Origin: Mauremys mutica
Taxonomy: Eukaryota; Chordata; Testudines; Geoemydidae
Assembly (NCBI RefSeq): GCF_020497125.1
Contig: NC_059073.1
Location: 12,421,225-12,485,224, forward strand
DNA length: 64,000 bases
Reading direction: 5' to 3'
Shown here: one piece after another, positions 43,613-56,720 of the stretch
Position numbering within the stretch: the stretch's first letter is position 1
How the letters are laid out: each line of letters starts with the position of its first letter
The notes under the pieces: generated by a model
Seen by the model: the letters and a program-made list of their open reading frames with translations, nothing else
The model's database searches: none
Told to the model about the DNA's origin: nothing
Position numbers and translations under genes: made by a program

Positions 43613-45605
43613 TTAAAAAAGAAAGTAATCCCCCACACTGAAATTCAGCCAAGACAGCACTCCCTCCACATGTCATTCTCCAGTGCTATGGTCATTGGTT
43701 GGGCCATTTGGTTTATGGCTCAGCTGAAAGGTGATTCACAAAGCAAACAGCCCAAAGCCACTAACACTAGGTGAGTGCATTGGTTCAGTAGTGACTCATA
43801 GGGAAAAGGAATGCAGTACTACAACCTTTTAGTATTTATGATTTATTTTTCAGAGGGCAGTACTACCTAGAGGATTGGGTCTCCACCGGGCTAAGTGCAA
43901 TACAGATTATATATTTATAGATATAAAAAAGCAACAGCCCCTCCATCAAAGAGCTCTCAATCTAAAACATGCATTTGCCTTGGCTGTCTGTCCTCTATAT
44001 CTGGACCGGGTGCAGCTGTGCTTAGTTAACAAATCAGAGCTTAAGCATGATATGGCTACACCTTCCAAAATATTGACTGCACAAATAAGCAGTGTATGCA
44101 GCTTTCCCTAAAATCCATGTGTGCTACATGCTCCCATATCATATGCTATTTTCCCCTACTACGTCTCAGTACTAAACTCACTTCTGAAAGCCTCGGTAGT
44201 TTGTAGATTTCCTCAGGTTTTCACTGCTTAGCATATTTGTTTATTTTACACTTAACCTGTAGCCATAACATCTGTCTAAAGTATCGGTCCAAATACCTGA
44301 AGAATTGTTTGACTTTTTCTTTCTACTTTGCTCCAAGTCAAATTCTCACTTACAACAATGGGCTTTACACTGTTTATGTGAAAAGGAAGAGACTGAGACA
44401 TCAGGAAGTTGAAATGTTCTATTTAGCCTCAGGATAACAGTGCAATCATCGCCCCCAACCCCCCCGTGCATGAATCCTGCTGGGGGGAGGGAGGGGGAAT
44501 GACACATCTAGAGGTCATTATTTATATTCCACTAGTGTCTAAAACCTCAATAAGGATCAGGGCCCTATATTAGCTGCTTGCCCCAGTGAACTATCAATCT
44601 AAATCATCCTCGCTCCATAGCCACTAAATTCTTAGTCTATTTTCTGAGATTGCCAAAGGGAGAGGAGAAGCAATCAACCCAGCTACAAGGGTAGTTGCTG
44701 TGATGTGGACATTTTTCCATTGACAATTGGACTGACACACTCATTTCACCTAGCCCACAGGGCCGGCTTCATGACTTTGTCATTACTGACCAGGGCTAGG
44801 TCTGGACAGGCAACCTAAGTTCTGTTCTCCCTTATTACCAGCCCCTTCAGTCACCCACTCATCTTGTCTTTTTCCCCCCTTTTGATTAATACCACCAGGG
44901 GTGGAGCTTTCTTGGTGCAGTTAGTAAGTAATTAGGACCAAACCATGCTCAGCTGACATATCAGTGGCTCATTGAATTCACTGGAGCCACTTGGGAGTAA
45001 GGGGAGCATGATGTGTCCCTTTGTGACCGGTCAGGTGCTTCAACCAACAGCAAGTCCTTTGAGTCAGTACTTCCCAGAGTTGGAAGAGTATTGAACGCCT
45101 GTAGTCATAATCTGAAACACTCAATATGAATGGCCTATATTCTCAGATGGCATAAATCACTGTCAATCCATCAAAGCCAACGGAGTGACACCAGCTGAGA
45201 ATCTGACCTGGTATTTTTTACCAGACAACATTATTAAGGAGTGTGGCAAATAAGTGAAAATCTGGCAGCAGCTCTGGGATAAGAATTTCTATGTATAATC
45301 AGTTAATTAACATGCTTAAAGTTATTTAACATGGATCCATCCTGTGTCATCATAAAACAATGCCATAATTTCTGTGTGCAAAATTCAATGCTTCCGTGCC
45401 TTTGCTTTCAGCACGGATTTCTTTTCTGGGGTGTCTCAATGCACAAATACAGATGTGCTATATAGTCACAACACGGACTAATCTCTCTCTCAGCCAGAAC
45501 AGAAGAAAACAGCGTTTTTTTCCCCTAGTTTTTGCTTTGAAGCAATACCGGCGGATGGCAAACCAAAGCACTATTTGAATTACTGATCAAGTTTCACATT
45601 TACAG
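43613..45605. other. No gene recognised
   Basis: AT-rich unassigned sequence. A CAGGGCCGGCTTC word at 44758 looks like one end of the GC-module hAT family but no second end or duplication was found. A C-run/G-run pair occurs at 44454-44494. Confidence 0.35.
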
Positions 45606-45745
45606 GTGTGCAGGACAGTCTGAAGAAGTGGGTATTCACCCACGAAAGCTCATGCTGCAAAACGTCTGTTAGTCTATAAGGTGCCACAGGATTCTTTGCT
45701 GCTTTTACAGATCCAGACTAACACGGCTATCCCTCTGATACTTGA
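45606..45745 (+). mobile_element. Penelope-like 3' tail fragment
   Basis: GAAGAAGTGGGTATTCACCC, ACGAAAGCTCATGCTGC, TCTGTTAGTCTATAAGGTGC and CAGACTAACACGGCTATCCC occur in the same order as the tail at 7729-7860. 5'-truncated, no coding sequence. Confidence 0.65.
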
Positions 45746-47206
45746 GTTTTAAAACAGATGATTTTGCCAGCTTTCTCCATTGTATGTATGTTCTGTGCCC
45801 AGGCCTCTGTTCCCATTTGTTTCACTTTGTTCAGAAGGGTGTTAGCTGCATTTGGGGAGCACAGAGTTTAAAGCAATAAACAATCTTCAGCTCTGGCATT
45901 TATATGAGGAGGGAAGGAGCATACAGTTTTACCACTAAGTATTGTGGCATGCTACAGTTAGCACCAGCATGCGTTCCCATACACCTTGTGTGTTTCAGTG
46001 TAATTTTTTTTTTTTTTGGAAAATTATGGTAACTGGAGCCAGCTACAGAACACATCCAAGCAAAGTTCTAAGAACGCATCTGATGCAGAATGTCAGTGAT
46101 GGGAACTAAAAAAGAAAAAAAAACACACGAATGATGGCTGAGGGAGTGATTAGTAGTGCCAAACAGAGCTTTTCACTTCAATGTCATGGGTACAAATTGA
46201 GCCTAGTTTGATAGTGACTGCAAGTTGTTACCATCTCATGACTGTTTGGTAGCCTGCATGAAATGAGTTTGGTAATGTCAGTTACAGTCCCCTTGGATAG
46301 GTACCCATATCACAAAAAATCATCACCTTTGGCACCAATTAGCAACCCCAGCAGAAAGGTTGAGTGACTGGGCCACAGAGACTGAACTACTGACTTTCCT
46401 CTAAAGAAGATCCCCTTAGATCAGGAAAGTTCATGTGTGAGGGAAGCTTGAACTGCTTCACATGCTGCATTTGTTCTGTGGATATGTAGGGCTCAGTTTT
46501 CAGGAGCAATGACCAGCCTTGCTCCAATTTATGTTTGTAGGAACAGCTCCAAATGGGCTGTTCTACTAGTCCAGGATGGCTGAACCCAGACCTGAATCCC
46601 ATTTACCCCCAGCACTGGAGGGAGAGCACGAGAGACTAAGGTAGACTGTCTACATCAGTTTTGTACCATAGAAGAATTCCGGAGAGATCCTCAACTGTCT
46701 GTGTAAGGTAACAGTTTGTCTTCAGTGAAGACCAGGATTGAGCCATAAATGTTCATGGTTGCTGGTCTTAACACCAGTAAATTCACATGAAGACTGAGAA
46801 ATACAATCGATATTACCAGTAGAGCTGGATGACAAGTTCAACAGAACAACACTCCAACAAAAACTGCAGCTTTCTCTAAATCTAAATGTTTCACTGTAAT
46901 GTGTAGATTTAGACAGCTTTTGATGACAAAAAGTAGAAATCAATCATTTCAGCTCTCTCGTTTCAATAAGAGAAAAATGTTTCATTTTGATAAGCTAAAC
47001 CATGTCATTTTGACTTGATCTTTTCAATTCATTTGGTTAAGCCTGTCAGAATTTCTATTTCATCTGGGGCTGGCGGGAGGGAGGGGAGTCAAGATATCAG
47101 AATTTCCCTTGGACCATAAATTCATTTTCTGACCAACTCTAATCATCAATTTTAGAAACTGGAATGAGGAAAGCAAAACACTTCAGGAAGTGTCCCAGTT
47201 ACTCAC
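45746..47206. other. No gene recognised
   Basis: AT-rich sequence with a T-run at 46005-46017 and an A-run near 46110. No domain or repeat recognised. Confidence 0.35.
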
Positions 47207-47463
47207 ACCAAGTCTACACTAGAAACTTTTACCAATATAATAATGTCTATTAGGTGTTTTTAGGTGCAAAACCCTAGTGCAGTCGTTATACCAGCAAAAG
47301 AAGTGTTTTTGCTGATATAGCTTATTTCATTTGGGAGCTCTTGTAAATTATATCAGCAAAAGCACATTTTTGCCAGTAGAAGCTGTCTACACTAGTAGGG
47401 TTTGCCACTATAGCTATATCACTGCAGTTTTACTGACAAACAATTTCTAGTGTAGCTAAGGCT
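47207..47463. repeat. MITE, about 257 bp
   Basis: The left edge AAGTCTACACTAGAAAC and right edge TTTCTAGTGTAGCTAAGGC are inverted over CTACACTAGAAA. The interior repeats TATATCAGCAAAAGC and GCTGATATAGC-type complementary words, giving a partial fold-back. Class uncertain; same edge word as 4745-4985 and 20379-22754. Confidence 0.6.
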
Positions 47464-48749
47464 TCAGTGAGGAAAATCTGGGGGGAGATTTAGCATTTCC
47501 TACCGCCAGATTTTCTGGATGACAAGCCTTCTGACCCACAAGAAACATTCATTGTGCTCAGAGTCAAGTCAAAAATCTACAATCTACTGTGTTAGTTTCT
47601 TGCAACAGGAAATGTCACGACAATATTCACTGAGCATAGGAGGGTTATTTGTTTTGTTTATGGCTAGCGGCCAGTGAGATATATTCCCTGACAATCATCT
47701 TTTTAGGAAGGGAGAAAAACTGATCTATAAACAGTAGTCACAGTACGTTATATATAAAGACCATCATGCTGATCTTTAGATGACATACAGCCTTCAGTTC
47801 TAAATTTTCAGGAGGAATGTGCCTTCTTTACTGCCTTTGAGGAATACTGTCCAAGGTACACTTCTAAAGGGGTCACGTGGGTAAATGTATTACATTCTGT
47901 GTTGCCATCACTTGCTAGCCATTATTCTTAAGACTAACAGGTAGATAAGTATATTGTGTTCTGTTTATTCTACACACCTTATTCAAACAAACTGAAAGAG
48001 CTGCTTTATTAGCACAACACTACAGCTAGGAAGTTTTCAAGCAAATAGTAAAGGTAGAAGAAGATTCTTTGTGCCAAAAGGGCTAAGAAATTTAAACATG
48101 GTCTCAGGTACAGGACAAATTTGTGGCTACAATCTGAACCCAAATCTCTTTAGAGACATCTTGATCTACTCTACCAGTCTTCCTGAAAGTTTTCTGTTTG
48201 CAGGACTCAATGCATCCTTTGGGCTCCTGGCTGTGGCTCTATTTTATGCTTACATTATATCAGTCACATGATCCGCTGCAAGTAATTTGGGATAGGAACT
48301 ATCATTGGCCAAGCAAAGTGAGGCCTAACATTCGACTCCATGCCACTTCTCTAACACGGTAACTTTTGAAGACTGGGGCCAATACATTCCAAAATTCCAG
48401 GGAATCTTCTAGACATCAGTGGGAAGAACTCTGATTTTGGTAACAAGAAATGCAGAGCACCACTGTCTTCAGTGAACTTCATGGAGTCCATTCACAAAAG
48501 CTAAGGGCTCAAAGTGGTATGAAATAAATTCTGCCCTTAGTTACAGCCGTTTATCCTCATTGAAGGCAAGTCAGTGGAGTTGCACAGGTGGCACTGATGG
48601 TAGAATTTAGCCTCAGATACAAAACCAGAACTGTATCCAAAGGTGTAAAATGAATCGACACACACAGAGAAAAAAATTCTACGTACCAGCATGAGGTGTA
48701 ACAAGTTTCCTAGATAAACCATGCACATTTATTACACTGAGACACCTTG
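47464..48749. other. No gene recognised
   Basis: AT-rich unassigned sequence. The 66-codon frame at 48071 ends in a hydrophobic run (SFLFAGLNASFGLLAVALFY), but no gene context supports it. Confidence 0.35.
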
Positions 48750-48757
48750 GTATCTGC

Positions 48758-48989
48758 CAGGGCCGGCTCCAGGCACCAGCCCAGCAAGCAGGTGCTTGGG
48801 GCGGCTAAGGGGAAGGGGTGGCACATCGGGCTCTTTGGCGGCGGGTCCCTCGGTCCCTCTCGGAGGGAAGGACCTGCTGCTGAATTGCCGCCAAAGAAGA
48901 AAGCGGCGTGATGGAGCAGGCGCCGATCACAGCTTTTTTTTTCCCCTCCTCCGCCGCTTGGGGCGGCAAAAACCCTGGAGCCAGCCCTG
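48758..48989. mobile_element. Non-autonomous hAT element, 232 bp
   Basis: Ends CAGGGCCGGCTCCAG and (complement) CAGGGCTGGCTCCAG. Flanks GTATCTGC (48750-48757) and GTATTTGC (48990-48997), one mismatch. Just inside each end is GCTTGGGGCGGC, as in 13827-14182 and 8682-9090. The interior has GGTCCCTCGG / AGGGAAGGACC-type inverted words and a T-run. Confidence 0.85.
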
Positions 48990-48997
48990 GTATTTGC

Positions 48998-49329
48998 TGC
49001 AAGCACTTCTATCCCAACCCAAGAGATGCCGCTGCTACATGTGAAAGCATCACCATATCCCCTGTGCAGCAGATGATGAAACTTGACAGTCTGAAGATGC
49101 ACATGGAGACTATCAGACCGAGTGCATCTAGCCCATTCGTGTGCTGCTTCCCCAATTTCTTTTTGAAACATTAACACAATTGCTTAATTGTCTAGTCTTA
49201 GGCACTCTGGTCAGTGATTAGCTGTGGGAATCTTGGACCCAAGTCTGACACTGTCAGGACAGAAAAGGTAGCAGCAAACTGGAGGGAGCTCAGGAAAGAG
49301 AAACATGACAATTAGGGGAGTGGTTTGAG
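48998..49329. other. No gene recognised
   Basis: Unassigned sequence between the hAT and the SINE-like block. Confidence 0.3.
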
Positions 49330-49545
49330 GAAAGATTGCAGCTGCTGTGTGGTGCAATAGATAAAGCACCAGACAGACTTACTTCCCTGCTGTGGGGCCT
49401 TGGGCAAACTACTCTCTCTATACCTGTATTTCCCCTCCCACCCTTTGTCTTGCCTGGAGGCTCCTCTGGGCAGGGTGTGTACATATATAGCACCAAACAC
49501 AATGGGGCTCTGATCGTGGTTGGTCCAAGCACTACAGTAATAGAA
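49330..49545 (+). repeat. CORE-SINE/MIR-like fragment
   Basis: CCTTGGGCAAACTACTCTCT, TACCTGTATTTCCCC, TGTGTACATATATAGCACC and AACACAATGGGGCTCTGATC are the words of an amniote SINE with a MIR-like core and a GGGGCTCTGATC tail. The tail words resemble those at 35335-35460. Confidence 0.6.
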
Positions 49546-49659
49546 GAGAGAAGTATTAACAGCTTGAGTAAGTAGGGACGTGATAGCGGGTGACAAGCAT
49601 ACAAAGGCTGGGGATGGAGACAAATTGTTTGGGGTGGCCAAAGATGGAGAAAGTACCGC

Positions 49660-49860
49660 TACTGGGGTGAGATTAAGAATGGAAAATTTAAACTGAATCT
49701 CAGGAAAACCATCTTGGCACAGAGCCCTAGTATGCTGTGAAACAGCCTCCCAAGGCAAGCAGAGATAGGCCCATCTATTTAGGATTTTTAAAACTAGATT
49801 AGAGAAAACATGTAAAGTGTCCTGCAGAGAACAGGCCTGCCAGGCAGATGGTTCGATGAA
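49660..49860 (+). mobile_element. Old CR1-like 3' fragment
   Basis: Contains AGATTAAGAATGGAAAATTT, then AACAGCCTCCCAAGGCA and AAACTAGATTAGAGAAAACA, the order seen in the region before the tail of CR1 elements. Too diverged to give an ORF; strand by word order. Confidence 0.5.
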
Positions 49861-52800
49861 CTAACATTTTTCATCTCTAATTTCAATTCCTTAACAGCAC
49901 CTATGGAGATTTGGAAGAATTATGATGAAATCGTTGTTAGCCTCTTGCTATTATGTGGGGGGGGGAGACTGTTATAAGAGGTTTTTTGGAGATAACTCAA
50001 GAGCTAGAGTTGTCCATGACACTACAGCCACACAAGGTCTCTACCTTAAGCCTCTTGGATGTATACAAGCCTAAATCCCAGGAAGCCAGCCAGAGAATCA
50101 AAAGTGAAGGTTCAGAATTGGTCTGCCTTTGACTGAGCACCCTGGGCGAGCACTTGGGGCCAGTGCTGGAAGCCGGGGAACACATGATTACAGGGCCACA
50201 GTGGCTTATTTCCAGAAGGGGCCCCAATACCAAGCTTTGCAGTGTTGGTTGAGCATCAAGGATGTTCTGCAGGCAGCACAGGAACTGAGGTGCCCTCCAG
50301 CAGACTCTGCATGATTCCCCATGTGCTACTAGAGTAGAGTCTCTGTAAGCGATCAGGTCTACAGAGGGGCCCGCAAAGGGCCTGTTGAGTTCCATTGCTA
50401 CCAGAAGCAGCTACACCAGTAGCACTTACTCAGTGTTGAATAGCTGAGGAGCCACTTAATATCCTAATGAGCCAAGAGACAAAAAGATAAACCACAACAG
50501 CAATAAGAGTATTAGGAGCTATAAGTGATTCAACAGCCACAGATGGAGGATCACTCAGCTCTGCATCATTTTGTTTGCAGCATAGAGAAGACTTTAATGC
50601 CTATACTGGATATTATCTGGGTGTGAGACATGCAGCCATGCACCCAGATGGATAGAAAGGATGTCTTTTAGTCTACACTTAAAATTGATTGGGGTTCCCC
50701 AGTTCTTAACTGTTTTGAACTAAATATGGACTCCAGTATAACCTGTCAGTCATAGTACCTCTCCTTACCATGAGTTACTGCCTTTGGGAGAGTATAGAAG
50801 ATCAGTATGATGTTTTTATCTCTGTGGAACAGACAGTACTATAGCATCAAGTAATATCAAGCTGGCTAGTTGTCAACTACTCCACAGCAGGAGATTAAAG
50901 CATCTAGTCCTTCTACCAGTTATTTTTGTGTGTTTCATTTCCAGCTCAGATAAATAGCTGAGCTATTCTACCTGCTTTATCTCATTCCATCTGTTAAAGG
51001 AAACCAACATCCTGAACAGGACAGGCAATGGGCAGGGCTGAATGCACTCAACCATCTCTGCTCACAGTTTTATGCAACCCTTGAACTTTGATTCTTTTTA
51101 ATAACCGAGTTCTTTCTTCCTTCAAAGCCCTGTACAAACATTACATGTGATAACATCCCTGCAAGGGAGGCAGCCAAGGAAGGATCCGATGGAGAGAGTA
51201 AGACAGAGAAGCTAAGGTCAAAGATTTCAGAAGTGGCCACAGTTTGAGTGCCTACATTTTTGCATGCCCAGTCAAACACTGCCAGCCACAATTTCAGAGA
51301 TGTGGATCACCCAGATCTCCAGCTGAAGACCATAAAAACAGCAGGTACTCAGCATTCCTGAAAAATCAGCCCAAGGTGACAAGTAGGGCACCCAAAATTA
51401 GATGCCTCTTTGGAAAGTTGACTAACTCTGCCCTCCACTATCCAGACACAGAACCAGCTAACATCCCACCAAAGGGCAGCCTTTCCTCGCCAACAGGGAT
51501 AAGAACACTCAAACAATTATTTGTCCCTTTCCAGCATGTAAACAGGCGGAAATCAACATTCTTCTGTCATCAGAATGTTTGTTGAACAGGTCACTGTCCT
51601 GTCCAAATTAGATGAGGATTTCCCCTCCACCACAAACCTCCTTTCCTCTTCCTTTTTATGCATGGCAGCTGTGTCTTGTAGATCCCAGCTACATCTGTTC
51701 TCCAGCCATTTTAAGCTCTGTCCCTTCCAGTTCCCTACTTGTATATATGGCAGGAAAATGAGGTTATGGGCTTTAGACCTGAGCGATCCTGTCCAGGTTT
51801 TAGGGCTCCCAAGATTTGATCTAGGGCAGGATATGACCTATCACCTGTGCTCAAGGCAAGGCAATAAGCCAGTGTCAGAGCCAAGACAGGAGCTCAGGAG
51901 TTCCTAAGTAAGTTTTATGTCAATCAACTGCCTCTCTTTAGGTACAAACTAAAATCACCCATGCATAAGGCTTCCTTGCTGGTGCAAGAGGATCCTTCTT
52001 CAGCCCTCTAGCTTTCAAGCCCAAGCCCTTCTCCCAGTCAAGGATCTTCCAAGAGACACAACTCCTACTCAGAGCAGCTCTTCTAAAGTCTCTGCCACAG
52101 CTTCCTTTGGTTGTCTCTCACCAAGCATGCCTTTCTTGCCGCAGCTTCCTGCTGCGCTTGTAGGGGAAATCAACTGATCCCTAGTGAGGTGTGCCTACTT
52201 CATAACTCCAGTTGTCCAGCCCCAAACCTCTAGCCCTTATAGGGACAAGCAATTCTGTTACGCAGTCCCAAGAAGGAGGAAAACCATGGAGCTAGTTATG
52301 GGGGCGAAGAGGAGAAAACAGTGAGTTATTTCAACTGGTAATGAAGGAAACTATTCTATATTCACATACCTTTTTCATGGGGTGCTTTTAAAAAAAAAAT
52401 CACATAATGGTGTAGTGGACACAGCTGCAGGGAGTTGCTTTTGTTTGTTAAAAATGGGACACAGAATGGTCATTGATTCAACCCTGCATCCTCATACTCA
52501 AGTCACTCAAAAAAGGGTGGTTTTGTCAGGACTGCTTTTAGAGACCAATTAAAATAAAGAGAAGCAGCATCTATGGCAGAGATTTTTTGTTTTAACCTAA
52601 AAGCAATAATTCTCTAGATTAATAATCTTTATGGATCTGTGTTCCCAGAACAGCACTTTATCTTCTTCTGCGCAGCATGAATAGCTGTAATTTCCTACCA
52701 AATCCTGTGCACAAAGGAAATCTAGCAGCTATTACTATAGACTGCAGACCAAAAATATTCAGTGTCAAAGGGTCACAGGAGGAGGATAGTGCTCTGCTAA

Positions 52801-53394
52801 AGAGACTCTGGGGAGCTTGAGTGGGATTAAAAGTTAGAATGTTTTTTACAAAGCTTCTCTCTTTTCCAAAAATATGGCTTCAAAACCAGATATATGGTAC
52901 TGAGACACATTTAACCGATACCCAGAGGCAACCTCTTCCCTATTCACTTTGCTGATCCCTGAAACACTGATTTTGATAGCAACACCAATCAACTAGGGAT
53001 GCTGCTTATACACTTTATTAGCCCCACCCTGAAGGCAAGCGAGTAGCTCTCTTTCCCTTCGCCCAAAAAGCCTGCTAACGTTTTATGAAACCAAACTGTT
53101 TCTGGAGGGAAACGTCCACTGGAGTTGAAGCTGGGACGATAGCAGTCAATGAGACTTTTTTCTCCTGCAACAAAGAGAGTCTGACCGCAGAATCTGCCAC
53201 CAGCAGAAAAATCCCCTTGGCAACTGTCACTAACATCCTCTGAACATGGCAGGAAAGGAAGAAAAAAAAGAAGCTGCTAGTTCAGTAATCTGCCAGATGT
53301 CTACAAGCAAGTTCTACTTTGTCAATTTCCTAGCTCTAGATTCTAAGATGTTCCCCATCAGTGAAACACAATTAATAAATGATAATCCTCTGCC
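49861..53394. other. No gene recognised
   Basis: About 3.5 kb of largely unique-looking sequence with short ORFs on both strands. A G-run lies at 49958-49966. No splice-flanked exon, repeat ends or domain were found. It may be intergenic or intronic. Confidence 0.35.
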
Positions 53395-53530
53395 CTTCCA
53401 TAGCACCCAAAGCACTAATGGGTTTACAAATTAAATTTCCAACCTCCTATGAGGGAGGCCAGTATTATTGTCAATTTACAAATGGGGGAGCAGGGCTTGT
53501 CCAAGGTTTCACACAAAGATAGAGGCAGCT
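53395..53530 (+). repeat. MIR-like fragment
   Basis: CTTCCATAGCACCCAAAGCA, CCTATGAGGGAGGCCAGTAT, TATTGTCAATTTACAAATG and GGCTTGTCCAAGGTTTCACA match the MIR core and 3' half in order. It lies just left of the LTR at 53541. Confidence 0.65.
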
Positions 53531-53540
53531 TCAGAAAGTG

Positions 53541-54642
53541 TGTGCGTGACATTCCCCTCCGGTGTTACCTGGACTAGTGATCTGCTAGGTCACCTTAATT
53601 CTTGACTCTGGGAGCCAGCCTTACCCTGCTCTGCTGTGAGAACCCCCACTCCTGGGCTGTTCACGCACAGCCTCTGACATGTAAGCTGCTCCCAGCTACT
53701 TGCAAGCTAATGACACTAGCCAATATCTCCGGTCCCAGAAACAACCCGAGGAACCTCCGTCTTGCAGTGCCCCGTTATGCCCACTGGACGCCGCAATTCA
53801 TCAATTTAACAAAGAAATTGATATGCATCAGGCTTGTTGTCCCAAGGGGAGTCTGACACACTTCAAACCAAATGCACTGCTTCAGGTACAACAAACAAAC
53901 AGACAGACAAGCTATAAAGATGGACTTATAATCACTTAAAAAAATCTAAGCGTAACAAGTCAAATTTGGTCAAATGAAAGAAAAGCAAAAGGCATTCTAA
54001 GCTGATCTCAACACTTTCAGTGTCCTTACAAACGTAGATGCTTCTCACCACAGGCTGGCTCTTCAGCCAGGCTCTCCCCCTTTGATCAGCGGTTCAGTTG
54101 CTTGGTGCTGATGGTGTCTGTAGATGTAGGTGGAAGAGAAAGAGAGAGCGCGCATGGCAAAATGTCTCTCCCTTGTAGCATGCCCTTTCTTTCCTCTTGG
54201 CTTTGCCCCCCTCCCCTTCAGAGTCAGGTGAGCATTACCTCATCGCAGTCCCAAACTGCCCAAAGGAAGGGGGTGACTCCCTCCAGGGTCTAATATTCTT
54301 TTGTTGCTGCCTAAGCCAGTGTCCATTGTTCCTGCGAGGCTGGGCTGGGTTTGTCCCCTCCATGCCCTGACGAGGTGGGAACTGCCCCTCTGCTCTTGGA
54401 GCGTTTTTGCATGGGCTTGCTTTAAGCCATGAAGATACATTTTCAGCCTCAACTATATACGTGAAATTATAACCTATAACCTTACTGTAACAATTACTAG
54501 ATCACTATAACAACCATGCTCAGTACATTATGAGCCTTCCGAAAACATCCAACATGACAAACTTTGCATTGTATACCACACAATCATTTTATAAACAGGA
54601 ACATGGGGTGTAGGGTGTTCCCCTGAGGTACAGAGCGTCACA
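53541..54642. mobile_element. Solo LTR, about 1.1 kb
   Basis: Begins TGTGCGTGACATTCCCCTCC and ends GAGGTACAGAGCGTCACA. TGTG...CACA ends and a shared AGCGTCACA terminus with 17404-18472 suggest the same LTR superfamily. If the right end is set at 54640, flanks AAGTG and CAGTG share four bases. No internal region is attached. The interior has no ORF of note. Confidence 0.55.
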
Positions 54643-56577
54643 GTGTCTACCAAGACTCCCATGTTCCTTTCCCCAATTCTGACCCGGACTGGCTGTGTAC
54701 CTTTGCCAAATCAATTAATTTCTCGGATTTCTTGTACATCTTCCTACATTTTCAGACAAATATGGTTTCTCTTTCTGCTGTCCTTAATCATAGTGAGAAT
54801 CTAAAAACTCATATTGAGAGTTTTGAAAGACCAACGCAGTCTGCATGCCATATCCGGCCTAGAAGCTTGACTGGAAGGGATCCAGGAGATTTGAGAAAGT
54901 GAGCAGCTTGAATATGCTAGAGGATGGTGTTTTGCATGCAGCATTTAAAAAAAAAAAAAAAGAGTCTACAGCAATTGCCATGTACTGATGATCAAAATTC
55001 AAGGAGGTTGGTCATTTTGAGGGGAGTTATCAGGGCAAGTTAAAGAGGCAAGGGGAGATAGAGAAAGGATGAGTGGCCATTTCTTTCCACACAGCATTTT
55101 CAAGGGAGGCATCAGAACACTTCCTCCTCCCCTACTGAATGTGCCATGTGCAAAGAAATGGCCAGTGCATCCTTGCTCTGATCCCTCCTCCTGCCTCTAA
55201 CTTGACTTACTAACATGTGAAAACTTCCTTGTCTTCTCTAGACTTTTACCTTCAGTTAGTTAACCTGAGTTAATCAGTCTTTCCTAGTGAAGACACAGGA
55301 GAGGAGATGGAATGAGGGTTGGCTAGGGTTGTTTATCAGGCTAATTAGGTTTGGGGTCCATGATTGATTGTGCTTGTGAGCACACCAGTTGTAGTCTGAT
55401 GTAATGTTTTGAGTACTATGAATTTTGGGTCTTGTAAAGGGTGCCCAGAATTGAGGATAGATACTTTTAGTGTCCTTTTTTTAATACATGTGAAAAAAAA
55501 TAAACGTAAGGGGATTTTTGCATTCCTGTGAAATTCCCATTCCTGTGAAATTCCCATTAAATAGCTGAGGTATTTGAATAGTTTTAGAGATGCGCACAAG
55601 GCTAGCTGCAGGGAGATTTCTTCTCAATTTCTTTTTCCTGCCTCACTTAATGAATGGATTTCAAAATGTCAGGGCCTTCAACAATGAGAAAGGCCCACCT
55701 TCAGATGGTGAGCATTTGTTGACTTTTCACTACCCCAAAGCTGATGCTTTCAATTGGATACCACCAACTCCCTGACTCCACACACTTAAACTCTGAGAAG
55801 TCCCCAGAGTTCAGTGTTACTCATGTGCATAAAAGTGTTTTGGGACCCAGTCTTGCAGTTTGCAATACAATTCTTACTATAGGAACTGCACTTTGAAAAC
55901 AAACCCTCTATTAAATGCTTTTTTGTTTTGGGTAAAATGAAAAAAAGAGCCAAACCACCTGCAAAATACATAAGCAGCTCCACTGACATTCTTATTTCTC
56001 TCTGTAGCCCACTGTACTAGACACTTTCCATGTAACAGAAAGATAGTCCCTGCCTCGGTGACATCTCAAATGGCTCCTTGTCTATTGCAGAGGAGTGTTG
56101 GGAGGATTAATTAGCAGATACATTTCACTTTTGCATGTTTTAAGACTACTGTACAATGTTCTATTCAGCTCTCCTTACTCCCTTTGTCCACACTAGAGTA
56201 GGAGATTCTCTGACTTCTTTATAGTGTCGATTGGGTCTTAATGGAAAGAGAGCCTCATTGACTCTCCATGTCCCATTTTTGATCACCCCAAATCCCTATG
56301 CTTCTCTGGATAACAAGTATTTACTGCATTTTAGCAGCTGGAAACAAGGAAGAGCCAGAAGTATGCGACCCGCCAGCTTTCTGCAGACCACCATCAAGTG
56401 CTCCATTGGCCAAAGTTTGAGGACTGCTACGTTACAGAACTGAATCACTGGGAACTGCATGGGTGGGATTGCACTAGTTCAAGTGGCAACACAGCAGTGC
56501 ATCCATAGTGGGTCAATACTGCCCTGTGGTTACACAGCACTCTAGTTAACCATTGCAGGTCTTCACCCCCTTCCTCA
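54643..56577. other. No gene recognised
   Basis: AT-rich sequence with an A-run (54947-54960) and a local duplication of CCCATTCCTGTGAAATTC-type words near 55530. No gene or repeat family recognised. Confidence 0.35.
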
Positions 56578-56720
56578 GTGTACAGGGTGACCTTGGGCAA
56601 GCCACTTCAACTCTGAGCCTCAGTTTCCCCACCTATAAAATGGTAATAATAATGCTTCCCTACATCACAGTGAGGATGGGGGGCTCTTCCCCCCCTAATA
56701 TATGAAAACACTTTGAGATC
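56578..56720 (-). repeat. MIR fragment
   Basis: In reverse orientation: ACCTTGGGCAAGCCACTTCA, CTGAGCCTCAGTTTCCCCAC, TATAAAATGGTAATAATAAT and CCTACATCACAGTGAGGAT. This is the well-known MIR core complement. An ATGAAAACACTTTGAGATCT-type 5' part follows. Confidence 0.8.

Noticed and set aside
44758..44830. CAGGGCCGGCTTC resembling a hAT end
   Set aside because: No second end or 8-bp duplication was found within a plausible distance.
48071..48271. Small ORF ending in a hydrophobic segment
   Set aside because: No promoter, splice or conservation evidence; length is within chance expectation.
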